Positions 1-12,426 are shown, counted from the first letter of the stretch. The stretch is 64,000 bases of DNA from Heliocidaris tuberculata (GCA_025618425.1 CM046846.1:32616309-32680308); one strand, 5' to 3'. The notes: a model not told the origin generated them from the letters alone. Made by a program: numbers and translations.

Positions 1-3000
1 TCTGTTAAAAATAGTTGTTACTCCAAATCAGAATTGTTTCATATTTTGCTCTTCTTTGTTCTAATTCACCGGAATGTATTGTTCCCTAAACTTTATTTTT
101 GTATTTTTTTGATAAAGAGCTGTAAGAAACAGGGACAAACTCTTTATTTTTTTCTTTTATTATAGCTATTTATCTTTTTCATGAATACATTTAGTCATCA
201 GGTTTCCATTGCATTATATTTTTTCTCAGTATGAATCTCAAAGAGACTAAACAAAAGGTCACAAATGGCCGTTGACCATAAATTTCATATCAATGACGGA
301 AAAACAAAACAACCTTAAATATTTTATCTCTTACTAGGGCTTCCAGCCATGTTATTTGTTATTTCTTATTCATGAAAATGAGAATGGAATCATTCGTTTC
401 TCCTATCTATCTTTCTCTTGCTTTTTTTTTTTTTACTCAAACAAAAAAGTACCCATTGCAGTATCCTTGTAGACATGCAGAAACATACTCTTTTTAATCT
501 GGTGAATAGTAACTCTGAGACAAATGAAACTGGGGTGTATGAAAAATACATGTTCTATCCAAAGCAAATGGCATATTATTGGTTTGCCAGTGCTTTACAA
601 TACTCTCTTGCCATAAATATACTTGAAGAATTGGGTCATGGTACATCCAGCCATATATTTCTTATCTTATATTCCGTTAAGTGTAAGATTTTCCTCAAGA
701 TGAAATAGATATGCGACATTGTAAGGAATACAGATCAGCACATTAGGAGTTATAGGGTTACTCATGAATACGCTATGGGGAAATGAGACCGTCGCTATTT
801 CTATGAAAATTTGGATTGCTGTACCAACTGCCTATTAATATGTCTCTTAAAGTGACCTCATACTTTAATTGAACACATGATGATTTTAGATGATGGTAGA
901 CTGCTACTTAAGATACCGATGCTCAAACTCCATACACAAATTGTCTTCAGTATGTATAATACATTGTTCAACATCTGCTACCGACTTTGCAGTTTGGTCT
1001 TGGACAAAAAAATTATCAAGTCAACTCAAAGAAAATTAGGAGAGGCAAAAGAGTCTTATGTAATAAAGAAATCGCTGCAAAATGATCGGAGTGTCTCAAC
1101 TCACAAACAATGAACCATGACATAGTCATGGCAATGTATATTTATATTGTGAATGTCGTTGTACATCGAGTGTGTAGAAGAGATCATTGTCACAAGAGAA
1201 TGAAGAATCAGAGAAAGTACGCTTTGTAAATGTAGAGATATTAAGAAAATCGCTTGTACAATTTTACTGTTGCTATTATTGAATAATGAATGAATATCTA
1301 ATGCGCCACTGCTCTCCCGATATTGTAAATATTTATTCCACATTTTTTTAGAGAGAGGGCCGGAGGGAAAGTAGTCATGTGACTGGCTATGATTGCTTCC
1401 ACATTGTGCTATATAAGTGTAACTACTGTATTTATTGCTGTATATGGGTTGTTATCTTCATCTTTAAAATTGTGATCAGTTCTGTACCATTTTTCCTTTC
1501 TTTTTAAGCTATACAGATTTTTATAGAGCAGCAGTTCTGAGGTTGCATTTCTTTTTCACCTTTTTCATTTCATGTTTTTAGATGCTGGCTGGTTGATGTT
1601 TACAGTACAGGGTTGATGTGTACCTCTCTATATTGTCTCTATGTGTAGTTGTGATATAACTCCCTTATAACTTGTCAATCTGAAATCTCTGTCGACAGTA
1701 GTTGTAGTTATATTGAATTTCCTCGGAAGAGCGGGTAATGGGTGTTTTAAAAAGTTGGATCAGCTATTTCTTTTTCATTAAGCAAGGGATGGAACGTGAA
1801 GCAACAGTTCATTTTGGATTTCTGTTCATATATCAGTACATGTAAGCCCAGTACTTATGTCATAGAATATCCAAAAATGAAGTTAATGAAACTCACAAAA
1901 TATAAATATAATTATACGCTACCACTATAGAGCCTTGCTTGATGTGTTAATCTGTGTATTAACAAGAAGCCAATGTACCTGCTCAAATTATTAACTTCTA
2001 TTATCCATCTATATCAGCAAATGAACATTTTGGGTGCCTTACACGATTATCTGGAAATTTGAGTCCAAAATCCTTGCCCATATTAAGTATATGAACTCAC
2101 CGAAGCATTGCAATGAGCTGATATGTATATTTTTTATTCTAAAGAAAAAAAAAGAGACAGCTGTTGCCCTCTGTCATTGCATATACCATATCATAAAATA
2201 GACTGTAGATGGTGAATTTCCATCAACCTTAAACTCGCACTATAAAGCATTCAAATGAGATTGATTTTAACGCCAAGTGCACATAAGATTTGCCTGCCTA
2301 TTAAGTGCCAATATCTGAATTTATACGCGTATATTATGAATAAAATTTCACGATTCAAGCTGAAAAAGCAGAAAGTTATGTGAAATTCACTTGTGCTATT
2401 TAAAGAAAAGAAAACAAAAAATGGTGCCTTTTTATGATTTTAGATGTTGAGAAAGGTGGACAAAAATGTTATCAGCCAGCCAGCGAAAAATAGATAGATT
2501 TATATACAATAGAGTATAGAGATACAAAAGAGAGTGTCGTCTATTTACTTATAGAGTAATAACTAGAGATTTCTGTCTTTATATATGTGTGTGTGTTGAG
2601 ATGTGTAAAGGGTAGTAGCATAGGAAATGTTTTATGGAAAAGTGCTATCGCTTGTTGTCAGTTCTCTACGCTTTTCTTGCGGGATTCCTGGGGGTACTCG
2701 CCATGTTTGGCTGCAAATTAAATGAGCTGAATCAAAAGCAAACTCTTTTTCATGTATCATTTTTCTTTTTTCCACTATTTGGAAATATGATTGGAATTAT
2801 CATGTTCTGTTTTTTTTGCACAATCTTGCAAAGAATTACTTGGCCTCATAAGGAGAGCAATTTTGACAACATAGAAATGACAGAAAATGTTTAAATTGTA
2901 GTTATTTATTATATGGAATGTAAAGGGAATACCAAAACAGAAGAATATGTCTTGTTTTGCATGCTCTCGAAACCCTTTAACATGTAGGAACTGAAATGTG

Positions 3001-3467
3001 CTAGCACTTGGGCTGTAATCAAAACAAGAGAACTAACATGCAAACAAAATACTTTTCATGCAAAAGGGTGTTGCTTGCTACTACAACATAGAAATCTACC
3101 TTCATGTCTGATGTGGGCTTGTAAATGTCTTACTGCTTCAAGTGCCAATTCTCTATTTTTTTTTTCTTTCTGCATTGGATATTATTTGAAATGCTACAGT
3201 CACCTCCCACCATTTTGTGTTTTTTCATTCATGCCTGCCTTTTCCCCCAAGGCCCCCTCTATTGAGCTACTTGTGCAGTCAATGTATAGATGTGACATTT
3301 CATTTTTTTTTTTTCTATTCAAACCATTTTTAATTGATATTTTTGTTGCATATTCCTTCAAAGTTGACCTGATCAGTTTGGGAAGGTCTAAATTATTTGC
3401 TAGTTTGATGAAAGGGGGTAGGTGCTAATGCATTATTTAGTTTTTCTTGATGTGCTAGAAGCTGTCA
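1..3467. other. AT-rich non-coding sequence, possible long 3' UTR
   Basis: No coding exon found on either strand. Sequence is T-rich on the plus strand, without the transposons that fill the rest of the window. A frame at 2634-2894 encodes two hydrophobic stretches but has no other support. Confidence 0.4.
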
Positions 3468-3679
3468 TAGACCTGTTTACTTGTGTATTCCAATTCATAT
3501 GTTTCAAAAACCCTTTGTTGACATACTGTTCATTTCACTAATGATGTATGATAGCATTTGTATGAATTGTACATTGGTCATTGCCATGTCAGGCAAGCCT
3601 CTGACAAGCCTTTGGTCGTAAAGGGCAGTGTTGTTTCAGAAACTTGCATGAACTTTGGATGCAGTAGTGAACTGGTCTA
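3468..3679. mobile_element. MITE family 1, old copy
   Basis: Ends TAGACCTGTTTAC and GTGAACTGGTCTA are inverted repeats of the intact copy at 7145-7376. The interior GGCAAGCCTCTGACAAGCC is shared. TA at both ends fits a Tc1/mariner-type duplication. Diverged. Confidence 0.65.
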
Positions 3680-5860
3680 TTCATTGGAAATATGTGAATT
3701 TTGAAAAACTGTGAAGACGATGCAAGGATGCCAACAGATGTTAAAGAGTATTGCTTTTTGAAGAGCGAGTGTTGAGGAGAAGAATACCATCAGATGTGTG
3801 TGATTGATTTATTGATGTTACATCATCAGCATAATGACAGGAAGTGGGTGCTAGATCATTGATAAGGTGAAACCAGGGAGAAAACAATGCAACTTAAACA
3901 TACAATGGTGCATAAGCTTAGGTCAGACACTTAAATATTACTTATGAATTATGTTATTCTTTAATTTCACATCTGAAACGAAGCTTTCAACCTGCAGCAA
4001 AGTACCAACCAAGTGGTATGAAGCGTCAGCCATTGTCTTTGCAAATTCATCTTGTAATGGTTTATGAAAATATCTGTTGACAGTATTTTTGAAAGTAATA
4101 ATGAACGATTAACAATATGACAATCTTAGTGAGTGTGATAATCAATGAAAATTAAATGTTTGTTTTAATTTTGATAACATCCCAAATATATTTGTGTTTG
4201 TATGGGGTGGTAATTCCTAGTAGAGCTCCCATGCAGCTATTGAGTGACTATGTAAAATTAGATTGAGTCAGTATGTCATGAATTTGAGATTATTATGGAT
4301 GAAGGTATTATTTTTAGTATTATATTGAAGCCAACATTTGTTGTATTATCCATGCAAATAAGTGTAGGTCCATTTTTTAAAGAATTCAATTTCTCCTTGC
4401 TTATGCTGAACTAAATGTGAGTACATGCTCCTTTTTAAAAAACAAAAATGATGAAAGTGAAAACTAATGCAATACCAGGTTATTTGCCTATGACTTTGTA
4501 GACATTTTCTTGCCTGTATTCAAGGTACCGGGGTAGTAGTTGAAACACATTGGATTTGGACCTTGAGATATGGACGAATATGGTAGGCAGAATTAATGGG
4601 AATTGCCATTAGATTATGGTATTGTTTCAATCGTGTCATCACCTTACAACTATTCGGGGGTTAGTAGCTGACATAGGGACTCTTAACACACTTTTTTGTC
4701 ACAAAATATCAAACAAAATCTAAAACTTCGTGGAATGCTTTGTTATGTATAATAAGGATCATGCCAAACAGCTATTGTTACTTTGGTAAATAATCAAATC
4801 AAATTTCAATGAATATTATATGAATCAATTATTTTTTGATATGTCCGTTGTCTGTTTTCCAAATGCATTTTAATCTTAACAATTCAAAATTTTGAATTAA
4901 GTTTATGAAAGAAGAATGTTGAAGAAGGGTTTACATTGAATACTGTTTGAATACTGTTGATGGATTCTCCACAATACAGAATTTTGATTGTAATTTTATT
5001 TTATTCCAAAGTTTTCAGTTGTAAAGAATGGTATTGATAATGGTAGGTAAATTTCCTTGCAAAAGAAAACTGGTTCTTTATATGGCACATAGACTCAAAA
5101 AAGCATGTCTGAAATTGAAATAATCAAATTAATGCTATTGCATCTATATTTTTTGACTCAAGTTATCTTAAGGTTTTTTGGGGGGTTTTTTTGTTCTAAT
5201 AAGTTTTCATGATATCATCTTTTTTCTACAATTCCAAAAAAAAAAAAAAATGAGCATTATGTATTATGATTTCATTGTTCCCATTTTCAAGTCATTTTAT
5301 TCTTATTTCTTCTTTGTGGCCATGCATGAATGTATTTTCAATACAAAAATGAGCTCTGTACAGAAAAAAAAAATGCTGTAAATGGATGAAAATGCTTTCA
5401 ATGTTTTGTTCTCTGTTCTTATGTATGTAAAACGCAACATTTTTGCTCTATATATTTTCTTCTCCCTCCCTTTGTACAGCTTACATTCCGTGAAAAAAAA
5501 AAAAATTTATCTTGAAAAAGAAAGAGTGAAATCTTTTTTTATGTTCCCAGTGCTTTGGTAATGCAATGTTATGGGACAGGCGAGTCTGAGAACATGTATT
5601 TATAAGAAGAAAGCTGTTGAATTAAATACACTTATATTGAGTAGTGAGAAATATTTAAGTTTGTTTTTTCCCCCACATTGTATCTATGAATCTCTTTCTT
5701 TGCACGTTTATTTGTGACATGTCAACACCTGTGTTTGAAAATATACTTTCACCTTATGACAAGCATACTATTGTGGTTTCAATTGTTTTATTGTATGATT
5801 TTCTTGTTTAGCCTGAAGACTCATTCACATATGGCGTGGTAATCAACGGTGTGTACCACA
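3680..5860. other. Non-coding, T-rich; possible end of a transcript
   Basis: No coding exon. Contains several A and T runs and ATTAAA near 5622, which could be the poly(A) signal of a plus-strand gene whose coding part lies before the window. Confidence 0.3.
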
Positions 5861-7144
5861 CAGATTAAAGGAGATTGAAACCCCCCAAATAAATGCATTT
5901 TAATAGAGCAGAAAAATCAAAGAAGCTTATCAGTGAAAGGTTGAGGAAAAACGGACAACTAATAAAAAAGTTGTGAATATTTGAAATCCTAAAATTGCTA
6001 AATGAATGGAGATCTGAAATTGGCAATGTCCTCATTATGCGAATGAGATGCTGTGATGTAAATGTGCTATACTTTCCAATTGCCTGATACAAATAATGTT
6101 GTAAAAATCCACTTTCCTTGAATATATCCTAGAAAATTTGATTTCTGTATTATAAGTGGTGTTCATAAATTTATTCATGACAATATATTTCAAGCACAAT
6201 ATTGATAGTTCAATTTTCTTTGTTCAAAAGCTGAAATCTGATAATTTTCTGATTTATTACCTATAAAGAGAGAGCACAAAAACTTCACAGCATCTTATTA
6301 GCGTAATGAGTATGTTGCCAATTTCGTTTAGAGATTTTAGGTTTTTAACATCTTTTTTATTCTTTGTTTTTCCTTAAACTTTCAGTGATATGCTAAGATT
6401 TTTCTGCTTCTGTTAAAGTGCATACAAGTTTTAGGTTTCATTCTCCTTTAATGATTACGTTGCAAACTTTGTTGCATGCATCTACTTTTTTCTATCCCCA
6501 CTCGCCATGGATTTATACATTAAAAAACTGCTGCAGTTTCTCGCATCATAATGTGAACAAGTCTTTACTTAAAGTACATTGTTAGGATTTTGTTTTTATA
6601 CACAAATATTCATACTCATGTGATAAATACATTTCATAAACACATTTTACTTATCTTTTTATATCATCAGATTATTAGGGTAAAATTTGTATTTTCAAGA
6701 TATAATGCAATTCATCTAGTTTCTGAAGCATATTACTCAAGCCCCATTAATTACTCAGAATACAATATGACTACGATAACATTTTGAAGAAAGCAACAAT
6801 TGTCAAAAATAAGTACATGTATATTTACTATCTAAGAGCATCATTAAACATCAAAATGGCAGAAACAACAGTAAATTTGCGTATGATTGTCGAACCTGTC
6901 ACATTTTCAGCTGATTTTAACCTTTTCTTCAAGTGGAAAGCTTACGAAACATATACCACGGTATACATCATATCTTTAATGCATTCAAATTAATACGCTT
7001 GCCTAGTGACAAAATATGTCATGCTCCTGTTACAAGGTTTTGTATTTGAATAAGCATTCATTCTTGTTGCTAGATCATACAAATATGGCTTATCTGACTA
7101 ACAAGGAATGTATGCAGTCTGCATTCAGACTAATGGAAGTCCAA
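5861..7144. other. AT-rich stretch, nothing recognised
   Basis: No coding exon, RNA gene or clear repeat was found on either strand. Confidence 0.5.
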
Positions 7145-7376
7145 TAGACCTGTTTACAAAGTTATTCAAATTTATGGATGTTTCTTTACTGGGGGCCTAG
7201 TAACGAGGTATTCCATTAACCTGATATTAATGAATAAACTACAGTATTTGGAATCCTGTTTGCATACATTACTTGTTGCTATGTCTGACAAGCCTCTGAT
7301 AAGCTTTCAGGTTGTCGAGAACAACCTTTGTTTTAAAAGTATGCATAAAATTTGAATATTTTTGTGAACAGGTCTA
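7145..7376. mobile_element. MITE family 1, intact copy
   Basis: Terminal inverted repeats of about 33 bp (TAGACCTGTTTACAAA at the left, its near-complement TGTGAACAGGTCTA at the right), flanked by TA. About 230 bp with no coding capacity; Tc1/mariner-like by its ends. Confidence 0.85.
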
Positions 7377-7849
7377 TTACCTCGTAATGGGCGAATAAAA
7401 TATTTTGCCTCCAGGCACTTGACAAATATATAGGCATCATATTTGAATACATTAACATGTTGATCTTCAAGACTACTTTTCCACAAATCTTATCTTTTAT
7501 ACATGTACATGTATCTGACCTTAAATGCAAGTAGGTTTAACATATACATGTACACAGAGTATTCAAATTTCACAAAATTCATTACGTACATATGGAGAGG
7601 TTGGTATTTTATGACTTCAAAGAATTTCTGCCATTACATGTATAACCCAAGACCAACTAGGCAAGAACTATTTTTAGAATGTGTGTGCCAGTCTAACACA
7701 CCAGCTATAGGCCACAAACAAACTACAGGTACATACTTGTATTCCTCTATTCTTTGGACCGAGTGAATAGGCCATTTTTGTAAAGTACATGTATTCAAAT
7801 TTAATGCTTACATCGTTTGCCAAGTTCCAAGTGACCAGTGGTGCAAATC

Positions 7850-8220
7850 CATTTTGAAATTTGGGGGGGGGGGGGGGGGGGGTGGTCACCACATGATTTA
7901 ACTTTTGTACCTGTCCGAAATGTCTAAAAAAAAATTCTGACAACCTCCCCCCCCCCCCCCAAAAAAAAAAAGGTTATCACATTTTGGGGGTCCAGTTTTC
8001 CTCCAAAATTCTCTGACAAGCAAAAAAAAAAAAGGGTTAGCACATTTTTTTGGCTCTAGTTTTCCTCCAAATTCTCTGACAAGCAAAAAAAAAAAAACAA
8101 AAAACAAAACAAAAAAGGTTATTCAAAAAGGGGGGGGGGGGGATTTGCATTTGCCTATCTTCAAAAAGGTGGGGAGGGGGGACATGTCCCCCTGTCCCCC
8201 CCCCCCCCCCCCCCCAGATT
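7850..8220. repeat. Poly(G)/poly(C) repeat with short tandem units
   Basis: G or C tracts of 13-20 bp at 7863, 7947, 8130 and 8196, with two or three copies of a roughly 60 bp unit containing CAGTTTTCCTCCAAA and CTCTGACAAGC then poly(A). The same unit style recurs at 46.3, 49.7 and 61.5 kb. Confidence 0.8.
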
Positions 8221-8348
8221 TGGGCCCATGCAAGTGACCAATTATTTCATTCACCTGTTACAAATAATTGTATTTCAATAGAATGCTAATTGCATACTTT
8301 GCATGATGTTAGGTCTGGTAGTGTTTGTTCGACCTACATGTAGTAACT

Positions 8349-8925
8349 ATTCACAATTGAAGGTTTTCGGTAACACCATGTGGGAGCCTTTGTGAAAAGG
8401 CTGTTGATATATTGGAGTTAATATTGGAGTTATATTGGAGTTAATCTCCTGACGATGAACAGAGCACACTGTTCAAAACGCGTCGAGACAGATATACTCC
8501 TTTACCGAAAGAATACCATAGTTCGGAAACTCTCTTTCAGAACTACTCTACAGAGGAATACAAACAGTTCTTTTCAGAACTACTCTCTCCAAACTTCTGT
8601 GACCTACTCAAAACTTTCCTGATCTCGATCACTCTTTCTTCCTTTTTCTTCTTTCCTCTTTCCATTTCACTTCATTTTTGGTGTACAAACACCGAAAACA
8701 AAAACCAAAAATAGTCTTGTGTAAGTGTTTAATTTAATTTCATTCCATTTCCATCTCTTTCCTTTCCTTTCACTTCTCCTAAATTCCTCTAAACGCCCCA
8801 TAAGTGGGTTATTTTTTCACGAAAGAATATATCAACAGCCTTTTCACAAAGGCTCCCACATGGTGTTACCGAAAACCTTCAATTGTGAATACTCACTCAC
8901 CATGGAAACCTACAGAGAACATCTA
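8349..8925. mobile_element. 577 bp element with perfect 65 bp inverted arms and 11 bp target duplication
   Basis: ATGTAGTAACT flanks both ends (8338-8348 and 8926-8936). Arms 8349-8413 and 8826-8890 are exact reverse complements; a 35 bp tail follows the right arm. The interior has a hammerhead-like motif (8437-8500) and no long coding frame. The variable-length target duplication, inverted arm and ribozyme are together reminiscent of Penelope-like elements (known family feature), but no reverse transcriptase is present, so this would be a non-autonomous or truncated copy. Confidence 0.85.
8437..8500 (+). ncRNA. Hammerhead-ribozyme-like motif
   Basis: Core CTGACGA (8449-8455), stem II GAACAG/CTGTTC with loop AGCACA, then AAAAC and a tiny helix III, then GTC (8482-8484) as the expected cleavage site. 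Stem I pairs TCTC with GAGA and GGAG with CTCC across an internal loop. This is type I architecture with a very short helix III, as in Penelope-like elements. Deviations: an extra T after CTGACGA, and A where the invariant G12 should be, so activity is doubtful. Confidence 0.6.
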
Positions 8926-9604
8926 ATGTAGTAACTAGTGTACGCAATTTGCACTTTGCCTATTGAATTACAATACTTTGTAACAGGTGAATTTAATATT
9001 TACTATTACTAGGCAAGCATGTATGAATTTGACTCCATTACAAATACAGCCCAGTTATGTCATATTGCAATTCATTTAAGAAGTACAGCACAAAAAGCTC
9101 AATATAAGAATGCAGACAAAATATAATTGGTGAGGTGTAATGACCAACACCAATAACCAGTGCCTTTGCCAAACATTAGGAAACCAATTTACGCCTACTG
9201 TTAGTTATAGGTAGAGTTACTAAGTTCATTGTCATTGTGGGTTGGACAAAGACCTAAATATACCACAATTACATCCTGAATAGACAAGTTCATAAATCAA
9301 AATACAAATGTATAGTTGAATTCATGCATGCTTCTTCTACAATGATTACTCTTAACAATCCCGAGACTGTTTGAGGATTGTGATACATAGCAATAACTCA
9401 AGTCTGCATCAAACCTTTCTGATAAAACCCATAAACTAAAGTACCAGCGATTATTTACAAATTGCTCCCTGAGGTGGCAAGGCATGGGTAATCAACCAAC
9501 AGGCTATTTTCATAATGTATTCATATGCATCTCTGTCAAGTGCCTTGGTACAAACAATATCATTCACCTTCTACAAGTACAGGTAACAGTATTTCAATAC
9601 CGGT

Positions 9605-9766
9605 ACAGTTAAACCTCGTTACAAAGAACACTGTAATAACAAACTCTCATTATAACAAGGTAATTTTACACTTCTTTGTATTCTATTGTTATTTTTCGCC
9701 CTGATATAACAAGAGGTAATTTCATTGGTCACAAGGAGTTTGTTATAATGAGGTTCCACTGTAGTT
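9605..9766 (-). mobile_element. Pogo/Tigger-like MITE, copy 1
   Basis: Ends TACAGTTAAACCTCGTTA and TAATGAGGTTCCACTGTA, TA-flanked, about 160 bp. It is the reverse complement of the copy at 33280-33455. Ends resemble pogo-group transposons. Confidence 0.8.
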
Positions 9767-10103
9767 AAAATGCAAATCGCTATGTTACCTAGTTGTTTGA
9801 GCAGACGAGCCATAATATTAGAACCCAGAAACAGCCAATGCATATTGTTTGTATTCTGAATATTGAAATACAATACACTATAAAAGGTGAATGTAACATT
9901 TCATCACAGTTAAAATGTGTTCATATTGTCCATTATGCAATGCAGCCTCTACCACTTGAGAGATGGAGTTTATGGGAAAGGTGGGATTGTGCCTTAATTT
10001 CTGCAAACCTGCATTTTGAACACATGAATAATTTATCACGATGCACTTGGGAAAGAAGCATCCATAAATAAGAATACAATTGTGACTTTTTCTACTACTA
10101 ATA

Positions 10104-10500
10104 ATGGCTTCTCCTTTAAGTGTTGGTCACACATACACGACGCACGGCACGCGCACTGAAAAATTAGCAATTTTGGCCAGTGCGTTGTCTTTCGCTGGGT
10201 GTGCTTCAGCATTCGTTAATCGTTCTTCGAGCGCGCTCGACCAACGCTATTTGTTGTCATTCGCTCTGTGCGTTGGGATTTTTGTGCATGCACAAAAATG
10301 TGCGCGGAGCTCGATGCATGAATGTACTCACCAGGAGGATGCCAGACACGTGCAGAGCACGCTGGACCATCGCCAGATACGCGTTCAGCGCGCTGGACCA
10401 ACACCAGACATACGCGGAGCACATGCTGGGCATTCGTTTGTACAATGTCGCTGCAATACATGCGACGGCATGCCCAGCCACCAAAGTAACCAGCGCTCAG
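10104..10500. repeat. GC- and CpG-rich repeat-like block
   Basis: About 52% G+C in AT-rich surroundings. It contains a perfect 22 bp palindrome (10278-10299, centre GTGCATGCAC) and diverged internal repeats of CGCTGGACCA...CCAGA...ATACGCG. Several frames stay open only because of base composition. Probably a non-autonomous element or satellite fragment. Confidence 0.5.
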
Positions 10501-10519
10501 GTACCCATTTAAACCCAGA

Positions 10520-11370
10520 TAGGAAAGTGGTATAAAGTAGGCAAATCATATCTTGCCAAAGGACGTCATGGCTGGGCTGGTAATCGAACGCTCAATTTTA
10601 TGATTAAAAGTCAAGTGAATGAATCGCTATACCATGACACATCTATATAACTTCACATTGGCATTCCCCTTTAAGAACCAGATGGCACTGGTTTTCTGAA
10701 AGCATTAAATTTGACCCATATAATCTATTGGAACACAATAGAATGAAATGCAATTGTAACATATAAATACTAAAGCAGAAGATATTGCATTTTATAATAC
10801 AAATTGCTCCTTCAGTGAATTTCACCAAAGATAGAGAACCTCTAAAAATGCTTCTACTTTTTAATCCCTGAGTAATTATTCCTGCTGAAATGCAATATCC
10901 TGAAACAGTTAAATAAATGCATTCTTGAACTGCTTCCAGTATAAGAATCATTTACATAATTATTACCTGTCAGAAAGGAAGGAGTTTAACTGTAAGTTTT
11001 ATTTGTGGTTTCAAAACTTTAAGTTATCTGTGGGAAAAATGAAGCTATTATCCTAACAAGTACATCTGCAAAGTTTGGTGCTTTTGTAAATTCAAAAATA
11101 TGGGCTTAACCACTCATAGCGACTTTACTATACTTCGTGTGTAGACTCTAGGCAGTCATACACCTCAACGCTTTCAAAACACCACTGCACAAAAGTCACC
11201 AACATTCACTCAAAATCAGCATTTAATTTACAAAAACCGACACCAACATATCCATGAAATACAATAAATTCAACTCACCGATGTTGGAAAAGATAATTCC
11301 AAAAATGAAATCAGTAATTTACTGTCACTTCTGGCGAAACAGGTTATCGCAAGTCATTGTGTACATTTCC
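10520..11370. other. AT-rich stretch, nothing recognised
   Basis: No coding exon or clear repeat; the minus strand is open at 10951-10643 but the sequence has no domain or coding bias. Confidence 0.45.
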
Positions 11371-11600
11371 TGATCGCCGCGAGCGCTGACATCTCCCCCA
11401 AAACGGTCGTTAAAAATTTGGTCCCTATCGCGCACACGTAAAAGTCCCGATTTTCCGTGTGCGCTTTCGTAGAGATTGAAGTGTGCGCGCGATACCGAGT
11501 TTCTTTGTGGACAAAATTTTATTGGCCGATTTTAATCTAAAACATCGGAGGCATGAAACCAACATGCGATCGCGGAAAAAAATGGCGGGGATTTCTTAGG
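11371..11600. promoter_or_regulatory. CpG-dense patch, possible promoter
   Basis: Roughly 25 CpGs in 230 bp, against very few nearby. An inner inverted pair TATCGCGCACAC / GTGTGCGCGCGATA is present. On the minus strand a good donor (CATCG then GTGAGT, about 11279) follows the patch; on the plus strand a donor-like GTAGGAGTG follows at about 11669. Either could end a non-coding first exon. No linked coding exon was found, so a CpG-rich transposon remains possible. Confidence 0.35.
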
Positions 11601-11850
11601 TTTTGGACATGATTTTGACTTTGGATTTTGCTTGAAATATCAGCAGTTCTTCCTAACGGCCATTTAAGGTAGGAGTGAGATTTTAAAGAGCTGAATTTGA
11701 AAGGAAGTATTTTAAATATTTATCTAATTTTTCCCCCCATACCTTAAGTACATGCTATAGAAAATGACGAGTATTTTTGCATTCGTCCCGCGTAGTGGTC
11801 AATATGACCACTATAGTATTACGTGGTGTGGGCTTAACAGACCTGACTAA

Positions 11851-11925
11851 TATCATGTTCTTATGTACAGAAGGCAGTTTATCAAAACCCACTGATAATT
11901 CATGTTGTCCTAGCACAAGCGCCTT
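11851..11925 (-). pseudogene. Decayed copy of part of NUDT6-like exon 5
   Basis: On the minus strand this reads QHELSVGFDK then LPSVHKNM, against [10 protein letters not shown]...ELPSVYKNM in exon 5 (12141-12225). The nucleotide match covers the segment with CTTAT, ACAGAAGGCAGTT and ATCAAAACCC (plus strand). About 20 bp coding for VDIGIHE has been lost and no splice-ready frame remains. It is a local tandem duplicate of the 3' end of the gene, now a relic. Confidence 0.8.
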
Positions 11926-11958
11926 AACCTGGAAGCTTGGCTGAAGCTGAGGTGATAA

Positions 11959-11964
11959 TTTATT
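11959..11964 (-). terminator. Candidate poly(A) signal of the NUDT6-like gene
   Basis: AATAAA on the minus strand, 131 bp after the stop codon. Position and sequence fit a short 3' UTR; cleavage there would exclude the exon remnant further downstream. Confidence 0.5.
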
Positions 11965-12094
11965 CGCAGTAGAATCCATGTGTATTTGTATATGAAAATT
12001 TATCTAGTATCACTATTATTTCATCTTATTCTGAATGGCTAACAATACTGACATATCTGAAAGAAATACAATTGAATAAGGAGTAAAGAGTCAG

Positions 12095-12426
12095 TCATAT
12101 ACTAGAGCTTGAAAGAGGTCTATGGAAGAGTTTGTACGTCATATTCTTATAGACAGAAGGCAGTTCATGTATACCAATGTCAACCTTATCAAACCCTTCT
12201 GAGAAGCCATGTTGTATGAGCTCGGCAATCCGGACCGTCAGATGTGTGTGTTCATTTGCTGCAGTGAGTTCCTCCACTGGTGTCCAGGCTGCGTTGGTCA
12301 GCTCTGTGGTACAGATGTTGATGTCAAAGGTCAGTGGCTTGAGGCGGGTCACTACATAGATATCCGAGCGGCCAAAGGCACTGGGTATGTTGTGCTGTTG
12401 ACGGAAGGCTAAAACGCCCTTAAACT
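12095..12426 (-). CDS. NUDT6: NUDT6-like exon 5 (last, with stop)
   Basis: The acceptor is GACAG before 12426. Encodes [44 protein letters not shown] and ends SSSSI-TGA. This is the C-terminal half of the Nudix fold and the NUDT6-specific tail. Confidence 0.95.

Noticed and set aside
2634..2894. Frame with two hydrophobic stretches
   Set aside because: T-rich DNA readily yields Phe/Leu/Ile-rich frames; no splice sites, family match or coding bias.
10104..10535. 143-codon frame and overlapping frames in the GC-rich block
   Set aside because: Several frames on both strands are open at once, explained by high G+C and internal repeats; no domain is visible.
11755..11979. A sixth exon of the NUDT6-like gene
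   Set aside because: Exon 5 already ends with the family C-terminus and stop; this is a decayed copy lacking part of the motif.
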